Source: JBNARI01 sp049718765
Lineage (GTDB): Bacteria > Bacillota > Sulfobacillia > DUMF01
Reading direction: 5' to 3'
Assembly (NCBI GenBank): GCA_049718765.1
Contig: JBNARI010000036.1
Coordinates: 1 to 14,204, forward strand
DNA: 14,204 nt
Position 1 is the first letter of the stretch, and every line of letters begins with the position of its first letter. The notes beneath the pieces are model-generated. The model saw only the letters and a program-made list of their open reading frames with translations, was not told where the DNA came from and searched no databases. Below are positions 1 to 5,985 of the stretch, piece after piece. The translations under genes and the position numbers were made by a program.

Positions 1-276
1 ATACTCTACCAGACGTTGCCTTTGACGCTCCAGATTTCCCGCTCCGGCCTGTTTGGCTGAAGAAACCCGGGCATAAACAACAGCCCTGCGGCCGGAAGGG
101 AGGTCTTCTCCCAAAAGGCGCAAGACCTCGCTCCTGGGGAAACGCCTCTGACCGGAGGGCGTGCGTATACAGCGTATCCTGCCCTCCTTCTCCCAGCGGC
201 GAAGGGTTACAGGGTGTACGCCCAATATTTCAGCGGCTTTACGCAATGGGTAGTGTTCTTCGAGTTCAAGTTTCAT
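1..276 (-). CDS. tnpA: IS607-family serine recombinase TnpA, 5' part (cut by window edge)
   Basis: Reading the minus strand from ATG at 276 gives an open frame of 92 codons that runs off the window. Residues 10-30 form a MerR/Xre-like helix-turn-helix (PLRKAAEILGVHPVTLRRWE), followed by a wing-like segment around TPSGQRRFPR. The start of the small serine recombinase domain follows at residues 66-88 (VVYARVSSAKQ, then NLERQRQRL). S72 in YARVS is the expected catalytic serine. HTH first and resolvase domain second is the hallmark order of IS607 TnpA, which excises and integrates the element through a 5'-phosphoserine intermediate. Usual length is about 200 residues, so just under half is visible. 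A tnpB partner would lie left of the window. The ATG has no Shine-Dalgarno and sits about 6 nt after a strong -10 box, so the mRNA is probably leaderless. The start lies 4 bp past the dnaE2 stop. Confidence 0.88.
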   Translation of the reverse strand, partial: MKLELEEHYPLRKAAEILGVHPVTLRRWEKEGRIRCIRTPSGQRRFPRSEVLRLLGEDLPSGRRAVVYARVSSAKQAGAGNLERQRQRLVEY

Positions 277-279
277 AAT

Positions 280-3200
280 TTAAGTATAGCATTGATCAAG
301 AACAGAGGCAAATGTTGGATGGACTTCCAGCGTCAACGGCGAAATCCGTTGGGCAATTACGCTAAGCCCATTCCCCCTCCTTGAGAGTGTACCCAAAACC
401 CTCAAAGGAACTCCAGCATAATCTCCAAATATGTACCTTCCATATTTCTGGTAAACGTCTTCAAACACTGTGACATCCACAAGGCCCCACTCGTCTTCCA
501 AGCACATGAAAACAGTAATTCTTCCGCTTTTAGTAGGAGGTCTGTGAGGCCTAACAGGGAACCCTGCCACTTCCAGGCTGCTTCCATCTGGAAGCAGCCC
601 CACCTGATCTGATTGCAAAACCCCTTCTTTGGCCAGTCTCTCTCTCCATAAGGTCATCGGGTGACCACTCACCGTGAATCCCAGGGCGTAATATTCGTAT
701 GCCAGCCTCTCAGCAAGGGAGAAATCCTTGACACCTTCCCCCCGCCCTCCACAAGCTTTCCATAGCAAAGCCCTGCGGTTTTGACACCATCCATCGAAAG
801 CACCGGCCAATATCAAACTGAACGCACAGTCTTGTGGTGGATTTACCCTTTCCATGAAATCCTCAAACCCACTGAACGGTAACACACACCGTTCCTCCAT
901 TATTCGCATGGCCACCTTTTCGTCCATGTTTCTCACCATCAAAGAACTCCTTATCCTGTTGCCATCCGCCACGAACTTCAAACAGCTGGTGTTCACGCAT
1001 GGTGGAAGCATTTCTATCCCGCGCCTTCTGGCCTCAAGAACCAGCACTGACGGTGGGTAAAAGCCCATAGGCTGACTCGACAAGAGAGCTGCAAAGTACT
1101 CAGCTGGGTAATGGCAAGCAAGGTATGCACTCTTTATTGCAATGTTAGCAAACGCCGCTGCATGGGCTTCGCAAAAACCATAACTGGCGTAGCCGCGAAT
1201 GCATTCGAAGATTCGCCGCGCAACTTCGGGGGCAGTCCCATTGGCAATTGCCTTGGAAATAAAGGTTTCGCCTATTCTTTCCATTCCATGGTTAGAACGA
1301 CAATGGGTCATGACACGCCTTAATTTGTCCGCTTCCCCAGGAGTAAAGCCCGCTACCACCCTGGCAATCTCTATCACCTGCTCCTGGAATAACACAACCC
1401 CATAGGTCTTGGAGAGTACCTCTTTGAGCCTAGGATCGATGAACTTCACTGGTTCTTTCCCCTGTCGCCTGGCAATGAACGGGTCCACCATGTTACCTTT
1501 TATGGGACCAGGCCTAATGAGCGCCACGCTGGCAACAATGTCCTCAAACTTGCCTGCGCTAAGCCTGCGCTGAAGTGCTCGCTGGGCAGGACTTTCCAGC
1601 TGGAATACTCCCACCGTTTGGCCACTGCGTATCATTTTAAAGGTGGCTTCATCTTCCAAAGGGATAGCGTTGTAATTGACTCCAGTAGCAATTACAGTCT
1701 CCTCGATGGCTGAAAGCATCCTCAACGACAAGAGGTCAATTTTTATCAGCCCAAGCTTTTCAACGTCATCTTTGTCGAACTGGATAATCCTTACACCCTT
1801 AGCTGCCCTTTGAATAGGTGCCAACTCGTCGATATCAGTACCGCTAATAACAATTCCACCAAGATGGGTGCCAAGGAACTTTGGCAAACCAGCTACTTTC
1901 TCACACATCTCCAATAGCAGCTCAAACTTTTTTGGGGAAATGTTAAGCGCTCTGAGCTCGGGGAATTTAAAAATTGCCTCCCTCACGCAGTCTGCCGGAA
2001 TGTGGGGCATGCTTTTAGATATGACATCCAGCTCTTCCTCATCAAAACCAATTGCTTTGCCAATTTCCCTTAGCGCAGACCTTACCTGGAAAGTATTGTA
2101 GGTGCAAACCCAAGCCACTTTTTCAGTGCCGTACTTTTGACACACGTACTCGAACACTTTGTCCCGATACCTAGCGTCAAAGTCAATGTCTATATCCGGT
2201 TTCTGTGCCCGTTCCAAGCTCAAGAAACGTTCGAACAACAGCCCGCGAGCAATGGAATCTACTTCCGTTATCCACAGACAATAGGCCACAGCCGAGTCTG
2301 CGGCAGAACCCCTTCCCGCATACCTTATCCCATTCGATCGTGCAAACTTCACGAGGTCCCACACTGCCAGGAAATAGCTTGTGTATCCGAGCTTTGATAT
2401 CACCTCAAGTTCGTATTCCAGCCTCGCCCTTACCTTTTCTGTGATTGCCCCGTAGCGCTCCACAGCGCCCTCATAAACAAGGCGCCTCAGCATTTGCTCA
2501 GGTCTTTCCCCTGTTCCTGTGGGAAAGTCTGGGAACGATAGTTCCGAAGGCAGTACGTCCTCTGAGCACATTTCCACAATCGAGTTCATGTTCTCAAGCA
2601 CCCTGGCGCATGCCGCCTCCCCAAGGTTGCGCCTTATGAGTCCCACCATCTCTTTAGGGGCCTTCATGTAGTTTTCAGCGTTTGGCCTTCGGTCTGGGGT
2701 GACGTCTTCAAGGGTAGTGCCGGTCCTCACACAGGTAAGGACGTCATGTACCTTGAAGCCGTCTTTAGCAGCGTAATGTACATTGTTAGTTACCACCGCG
2801 CCAATTCCTAACTCCTCACCAAGTTGCCAAAGGGATCTATTGAGGAGACCGCTACCAGGCAGCAACCAGTCGCTCAGTTCTAGGTAAAACCTGTCACCAA
2901 AAACTCGCTTATAGTTTTGGGCAACAGCTGCTGCCCTTCGATAATCTCCTTGGAGTATGGCGGAGGCAACTTCCCCTTTTCGGCATCCGGAAAGTACCAG
3001 CAGACCATGGCAATTGTTTGCCAGAGTCTGTAATTTCGCTTCTGGGTTCAACCTTTGGTTTTCAAGGTGGGCCTCTGTAAGTATCTTGCAGAGATTGGAG
3101 TAACCTTTCCTGTTTTCGCAAAGGATGGTGAGGTGGTATCCACCTTCAACGGTTACTTCCGCACCTTGAATTGCTTTAACCCCGGTCTCCTGCATCGCCT

Positions 3201-3363
3201 CTTTAAACCGCACTGCTCCGCTCAAGTTATTGTGATCCGTAAGGGCCACAGCAACCACGCCAGAGGCAGCAGCGGCTGAAGAGAGCTCTTCAATTCTGCT
3301 GGCTCCATCCAAAAAAGAAAAGGGCGAATGCACGTGAAGGTGCGCAAACTCGCAGCTAGTCAT
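280..3363 (-). CDS. dnaE2: Error-prone DNA polymerase III alpha subunit DnaE2
   Basis: Family C replicative-type polymerase that performs mutagenic translesion synthesis with ImuB. I start it at ATG 3363 (1027 residues) because the PHP domain begins there (HLHVHSPFSF at residues 8-17). The longer open frame to 3486 adds 41 residues overlapping the upstream gene. A run of G lies about 13 nt before the ATG, a rather distant ribosome binding site. Visible motifs are PHP residues H8, H10 and H12, TDHNN (42-46), GRGSAA (about 350), the two catalytic aspartates in PDIDIDFD (389-396), the third in KIDLLSLR (D543), and a C-terminal OB fold from about residue 930. YGFCEAHAAAFA and SQPMGFYPP (728-771) are DnaE2-type rather than DnaE1-type. 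The ATG overlaps the DUF6504 stop by 8 bp, so the two are translationally linked. The final codons and stop lie in IS607 promoter DNA, so the native C-terminus may have been replaced. Confidence 0.93.
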   Translation of the reverse strand: MTSCEFAHLHVHSPFSFLDGASRIEELSSAAAASGVVAVALTDHNNLSGAVRFKEAMQETGVKAIQGAEVTVEGGYHLTILCENRKGYSNLCKILTEAHLENQRLNPEAKLQTLANNCHGLLVLSGCRKGEVASAILQGDYRRAAAVAQNYKRVFGDRFYLELSDWLLPGSGLLNRSLWQLGEELGIGAVVTNNVHYAAKDGFKVHDVLTCVRTGTTLEDVTPDRRPNAENYMKAPKEMVGLIRRNLGEAACARVLENMNSIVEMCSEDVLPSELSFPDFPTGTGERPEQMLRRLVYEGAVERYGAITEKVRARLEYELEVISKLGYTSYFLAVWDLVKFARSNGIRYAGRGSAADSAVAYCLWITEVDSIARGLLFERFLSLERAQKPDIDIDFDARYRDKVFEYVCQKYGTEKVAWVCTYNTFQVRSALREIGKAIGFDEEELDVISKSMPHIPADCVREAIFKFPELRALNISPKKFELLLEMCEKVAGLPKFLGTHLGGIVISGTDIDELAPIQRAAKGVRIIQFDKDDVEKLGLIKIDLLSLRMLSAIEETVIATGVNYNAIPLEDEATFKMIRSGQTVGVFQLESPAQRALQRRLSAGKFEDIVASVALIRPGPIKGNMVDPFIARRQGKEPVKFIDPRLKEVLSKTYGVVLFQEQVIEIARVVAGFTPGEADKLRRVMTHCRSNHGMERIGETFISKAIANGTAPEVARRIFECIRGYASYGFCEAHAAAFANIAIKSAYLACHYPAEYFAALLSSQPMGFYPPSVLVLEARRRGIEMLPPCVNTSCLKFVADGNRIRSSLMVRNMDEKVAMRIMEERCVLPFSGFEDFMERVNPPQDCAFSLILAGAFDGWCQNRRALLWKACGGRGEGVKDFSLAERLAYEYYALGFTVSGHPMTLWRERLAKEGVLQSDQVGLLPDGSSLEVAGFPVRPHRPPTKSGRITVFMCLEDEWGLVDVTVFEDVYQKYGRYIFGDYAGVPLRVLGTLSRRGNGLSVIAQRISPLTLEVHPTFASVLDQCYT
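283..311 (-). promoter_or_regulatory. Promoter of IS607 tnpA (extended -10, leaderless)
   Basis: On the minus strand, -35 TTGCCT (311-306) is followed by a 17 bp spacer and -10 TATACT (288-283), with an extended TG motif (TGCTATACT). The expected transcription start falls at or next to the A of the tnpA ATG at 276, and there is no ribosome binding site between. The promoter lies inside the last codons of dnaE2: TGC TAT ACT TAA of the -10 region is read as Cys-Tyr-Thr-stop in the polymerase frame. The box match is seen directly; leaderless transcription is inferred. Confidence 0.6.
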
Positions 3364-3619
3364 AAATTCTATAAATCCCCCAGCTCTTTGTGCCCGTGTC
3401 GTAGAATATTTCGACCATGCTCCAATCAGTCTCGACCCGGTAGAACTTCTTTTCAGTTTCGCCTTTCCACCATTCCCCAGTGTCACACCACTCTTCCACT
3501 ATCCTCACAATCCGGTACTGCTTGCCCTTCCAAGAAAACGATTCAGGGATCATTCCCTCGAAGCGTTTTGCAACAGCAACCCTAATATAGCCCAATCTGC
3601 TTCCACTGCTCATGTCCAA
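3356..3619 (-). CDS. DUF6504 family protein of the imuB-dnaE2 cassette
   Basis: An 87-residue protein of unknown biochemical role. The pattern F-x-W-[KR]-G-x-x-Y-x-[IV]-x-x-[IV]-x-x-x-W, then W-W, a charged strand with FYRVE, and a terminal W-x-[IL]-x-R-[IV]-x-D agrees with what I recall of DUF6504, a small all-beta family found beside imuB and dnaE2 in Actinobacteria and Firmicutes. The start is TTG at 3619, because AAGGAG (3633-3628) lies 8 nt before it. The in-frame ATG at 3613 would be 14 nt away. The gene sits 65 bp after imuB, and its stop overlaps the dnaE2 start (ATGACTAG), so it should be co-expressed with the polymerase under SOS control. A role as an accessory or structural partner of the mutasome is inference. 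The domain call is from memory of the pattern and was not searched. Confidence 0.75.
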   Translation of the reverse strand: MDMSSGSRLGYIRVAVAKRFEGMIPESFSWKGKQYRIVRIVEEWCDTGEWWKGETEKKFYRVETDWSMVEIFYDTGTKSWGIYRIYD

Positions 3620-3627
3620 ACCACTTT

Positions 3628-3633
3628 CTCCTT
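3628..3633 (-). promoter_or_regulatory. Ribosome binding site fixing the TTG start of the DUF6504 gene
   Basis: AAGGAG on the minus strand ends 8 nt before TTG 3619 and 14 nt before the alternative ATG 3613. The spacing favours the TTG start. Confidence 0.6.
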
Positions 3634-3684
3634 ATCACGCCCAAGTGAGCGTGTTCAAATCTAACCGTTTGTCCAATCCTACTT

Positions 3685-4821
3685 TCAAAACGCCAAGCCA
3701 CGCAAAGGATCCCAGTAACACAGCATGCGTTCTCGCCTGCTCACCAACTGATTTGCGGTTAATACGCCTTTCATCCCCACTATACTCTCGAGTGACCGGC
3801 GCTTTAGCGGCGCGGGTTGGTCCAACGTTAGTTGAACTGGATTAAGCGCAGAAAGCCCTGAAATCCTCACGCTTATCTCTGTAACTCCGCACGGTAATTT
3901 CAACTCCTCAACCATTAACCGGAGGATTAGCCCTACGCTTTCTGGCCCCTTTGCTTCCCGGAACTTCCTAGTTCGAGTAACACAGTTGCCCGAAGACAAG
4001 CCAAGGCAAAGGGTCAGCTCCCTATAGCTACAACCAGCCTTCCTGAGTCGTTCTTCAGCTTCAGAAGCAATCCCTCGCAGCACAAAGCAAAGTTGCTCCA
4101 AGCGGTCCACTTCTCCGTCAACCCTTTTTAAGAGATTAAGGTTATCCATCAATGGAGGAATAAAAGAAACCCCGTAATTACCATTTGCAATCTCCCATAT
4201 CTTCCACCCATCCCTCCCAAACACAGTCACAAGAGTCTCAGGTGTAACCCCACGGATTTCCCCAACCCTTCGAAAGCCGAGCTTCAACAACTTCTCAATG
4301 GTGGCTCTCCCCAAAGGCCACAACAAGGACACTGGAACCTCGTACAAGAACTCCAGGGTGGCTTCAGCCGGAACCACTTTCAGCTTCAAACCCATACTTC
4401 TAGAGCCCAAATGCTCTCCTTCCAAAAGCTGCGCTGCTATTCTGGCAACCAGCTCATTGATACCCACTCCGACGAACACAATTTGGGCAACTTGGTCAAT
4501 CCCACGCAAAACCTCGTAATCAAGCTTGTTCTCCCCAACGTCGACGAGCGCTCGGGCGTAGCCCATCTGCTTAACCCCAGACGAAATACACTTGCATGCT
4601 CCCACGAACTCCCTCTGAGCTTTTTCAAAAGCTTCCGGGCTGCAGCTAGCCAATGCAAGCTCCCCTGCTACCAGCCTGGCTTCCCATCCCTTCATGCCTT
4701 CCCTGACGCCCCTAGAGTAAGCGCTTGCAGACATATCTATCACTAGCCCGTCCTTGAGCACAGCAACCATTGCACTTGGAGAATCAACCATCAAACCAAT
4801 CGCTTTAACAAACCCAATCAT
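3685..4821 (-). CDS. imuB: ImuB-like, probably inactive Y-family DNA polymerase
   Basis: A 378-residue Y-family relative that should act as an adaptor linking DnaE2 to the sliding clamp during SOS mutagenesis. The palm and fingers region is degenerate. SASAYSRGVREGMKGWEA (31-48) aligns with the DinB segment containing YEAR-x-x-G-V-x-x-GM. The N-terminal IDMDAFF and the S-x-DE metal-binding motifs of active polymerases are not seen. The helix-hairpin-helix thumb is clear (VSLLWPLGRATIEKLLKLGF, 164-183), followed by a DinB/ImuB little finger to about 340. QLTLDQ (340-345) resembles a weakened QLxLF clamp-binding motif. AGGGG lies 8 nt before ATG 4821. It is shorter than typical proteobacterial or actinobacterial ImuB (from memory above 450 residues). 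It is first in the cassette and preceded by a LexA box. No ImuA/RecA-like gene is visible, although one could lie elsewhere. Confidence 0.85.
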   Translation of the reverse strand: MIGFVKAIGLMVDSPSAMVAVLKDGLVIDMSASAYSRGVREGMKGWEARLVAGELALASCSPEAFEKAQREFVGACKCISSGVKQMGYARALVDVGENKLDYEVLRGIDQVAQIVFVGVGINELVARIAAQLLEGEHLGSRSMGLKLKVVPAEATLEFLYEVPVSLLWPLGRATIEKLLKLGFRRVGEIRGVTPETLVTVFGRDGWKIWEIANGNYGVSFIPPLMDNLNLLKRVDGEVDRLEQLCFVLRGIASEAEERLRKAGCSYRELTLCLGLSSGNCVTRTRKFREAKGPESVGLILRLMVEELKLPCGVTEISVRISGLSALNPVQLTLDQPAPLKRRSLESIVGMKGVLTANQLVSRRERMLCYWDPLRGLAF

Positions 4822-4841
4822 GCTCTTCGCCCCTGATTAAA

Positions 4842-4856
4842 AGCTCTTTATGAGCT
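4842..4856 (-). other. Small hairpin in the imuB leader
   Basis: On the minus strand, AGCTC-ATAAA-GAGCT followed by TTTTAA forms a 5 bp stem about 21 nt before the imuB start. It resembles a very weak intrinsic terminator or a leader structure. The stem is short, so function is doubtful. Confidence 0.25.
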
Positions 4857-4935
4857 GGCCTTGCCCTGGGCTCAAAATGTTAATCATTCCTGCTTGTAAA
4901 TGTGTAGTTGCCTTCGCGCCGCCATCAAGCCAAAT

Positions 4936-4949
4936 CGAACAAATGTTCT
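4936..4949. promoter_or_regulatory. LexA/DinR operator (SOS box)
   Basis: CGAACAAATGTTCT matches the Gram-positive SOS box CGAACRNRYGTTYC at every position except the last. The core GAAC-N4-GTTC is a perfect inverted repeat apart from the central bases. It lies 115 bp upstream of the imuB start and 117 bp upstream of the rubredoxin-fusion start, in the divergent spacer. Its left half-site coincides with a plausible minus-strand -10, so LexA binding should repress the imuB cassette until DNA damage. Whether it also affects the rightward gene cannot be told from the sequence. Confidence 0.85.
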
Positions 4950-4974
4950 ATTGCCTATGATAGCCCATCTTCAA
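4945..4974 (-). promoter_or_regulatory. Candidate imuB cassette promoter overlapping the SOS box
   Basis: On the minus strand, -35 TTGAAG (4974-4969), an 18 bp spacer and -10 TAGAAC (4950-4945). Each box matches the sigma-A consensus at four of six positions. The -10 shares its bases with one half of the LexA box, a common arrangement for LexA-repressed promoters. It predicts a leader of about 115 nt before imuB. Confidence 0.45.
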
Positions 4975-5066
4975 GGCCGAAATCAACCATTCCCCCCACA
5001 GCCCAAAGGAATTCAAAAGTGGTTGACGAATTTTCCACCAAAGACCAACAGAAAGGGGCCACACAG

Positions 5067-5444
5067 ATGAACAAATTCAGGTGTACGGTGTGTGGATACA
5101 TATACGACCCTGCAAAGGGTGACCCAGACAACAAAATTCCCCCTGGCACCCCCTTTACCCAATTACCTCCAACTTGGACATGCCCCTTGTGTAACGCGCC
5201 CAAGAGCAAGTTCGAAGCCCTCCTGCAAGGGGATTCGGGGGTAAGGCGCTACTCCAACGGGGAAATAGTCGTCATTTGGGACCCAAGCAAGTGCAACCAC
5301 AATGGCAACTGTCGCAGGAAGCTTCCCCAGGTGTTTGACCCAAGCAAACGGCCCTGGGTCAACATATATGGCGCTGACTCTGCCACCATCATAAAGGTGG
5401 TCGAAGAGTGCCCTACGGGAGCACTCACTTGGGTTAAAGCCTGA
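5067..5444 (+). CDS. Rubredoxin fused to a divergent mono-cluster ferredoxin domain
   Basis: A 125-residue cytoplasmic electron carrier. Residues 1-50 are a rubredoxin: C6-x-x-C9 with GYIYDP, and C39-P-L-C42, giving the four cysteine ligands of an Fe(SCys)4 centre. Residues 65-123 resemble the Fer4_19 / YjdI-type divergent 4Fe-4S domain: C76-N-H-N-G-N-C82, then VFDPSKRPWVN, then C115-P-T-G-A-L. Only three cysteines are in this half, as is usual for that family. I start it at ATG 5067, preceded by AAAGGGG with 8 nt spacing; the frame is open upstream to 4908 but that part is low in complexity and not rubredoxin-like. It ends 45 bp before sleB. A rubredoxin usually serves oxygen/peroxide reduction in anaerobes. 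The second centre suggests electron transfer within one chain. The partner enzyme is not in the window. Confidence 0.88.
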   Translation: MNKFRCTVCGYIYDPAKGDPDNKIPPGTPFTQLPPTWTCPLCNAPKSKFEALLQGDSGVRRYSNGEIVVIWDPSKCNHNGNCRRKLPQVFDPSKRPWVNIYGADSATIIKVVEECPTGALTWVKA

Positions 5445-5489
5445 ACCGCTTCATACAATCACCCCAATCTGGCAACAATACTCCCCAGG

Positions 5490-5954
5490 GTGGTGCTTCT
5501 GCACAGGCGCAACTTGCTCAAAAGGGTCTTGTTCCTCATGCTGCTTTGCCTGGCCCTGGGCACACCACGGGCCACAGTAGCTCCACAGCGCGGCTACCGA
5601 AGCGGGGACCTCGAGCTCCTTGCGAGGCTAATCTCCGGAGAAGCAAGGGGGGAACCGTATTTGGGCCAGGTTGCAGTGGGAGCTGTCGTGATAAACAGGG
5701 TAGAAAGCCCCAATTTTCCAAACACCGTTTCAGAAGTGATCTTCCAGCCAGGGGCCTTCGAGTCAGTATCCAACGGTCAGATTTGGGCAGAGCCTCCTTC
5801 GGATACCCAATACAGCGCTGCTCAAGCTGCCCTCGATGGTGTTGATCCAACCTATGGAGCTCTTTATTTCTGGAACCCAAACCTGCCCGTAAATCCTTGG
5901 ATATGGACTCGCACTATTACCCTGTGGATTGGGAAGCATGTATTCGGCATCTAG
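5490..5954 (+). CDS. sleB: Spore cortex-lytic enzyme SleB (short form)
   Basis: Cell wall hydrolase of the Hydrolase_2 family, a lytic transglycosylase that cleaves muramic-delta-lactam-containing cortex peptidoglycan at germination. Residues 5-30 form a signal peptide (RR, then a hydrophobic stretch VLFLMLLCLALG). The catalytic domain covers about 38-154, with LLARLISGEARGEP (43-56; E51 is the expected catalytic glutamate), VGAVVINRV, FPNTVSEVI, GAFESVSNGQ and a terminal WIGKHVFGI. At 154 residues it lacks the N-terminal peptidoglycan-binding domain of Bacillus SleB. The start is uncertain: GTG 5490 or 5493 keeps the positively charged signal-peptide n-region but has no good Shine-Dalgarno; ATG 5538 would destroy the signal peptide. 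It is 31 bp upstream of ypeB, its usual partner, which fixes the assignment. No convincing sigma-G promoter is seen just upstream. Confidence 0.9.
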   Translation: MVLLHRRNLLKRVLFLMLLCLALGTPRATVAPQRGYRSGDLELLARLISGEARGEPYLGQVAVGAVVINRVESPNFPNTVSEVIFQPGAFESVSNGQIWAEPPSDTQYSAAQAALDGVDPTYGALYFWNPNLPVNPWIWTRTITLWIGKHVFGI

Positions 5955-5970
5955 GTGAGCAAGGCAACCC

Positions 5971-5978
5971 TAAGGAGG
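5971..5978 (+). promoter_or_regulatory. Ribosome binding site fixing the TTG start of ypeB
   Basis: TAAGGAGG is a near-perfect Shine-Dalgarno ending 7 nt before TTG 5986. The earlier TTG at 5981 is out of frame and too close. Confidence 0.75.
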
Positions 5979-5985
5979 CTTTGTT

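Noticed and set aside
3364..3486. A 41-residue N-terminal extension of DnaE2
   Set aside because: It lies within the DUF6504 gene, is unlike polymerase sequence, and the PHP domain starts right after the internal ATG at 3363.
4908..5066. A 53-residue N-terminal extension of the rubredoxin fusion
   Set aside because: It covers the LexA box and candidate promoter, and ATG 5067 has a well-spaced AAAGGGG.
5452..5458. CATACAA as a sigma-G -10 for sleB
   Set aside because: No GAATA-type -35 lies at the right distance, so the match is too weak to call.
5536..5880. Long minus-strand frame opposite sleB
   Set aside because: It is a shadow of the sleB coding strand, with Arg/Pro/Gly-rich composition and no domain.
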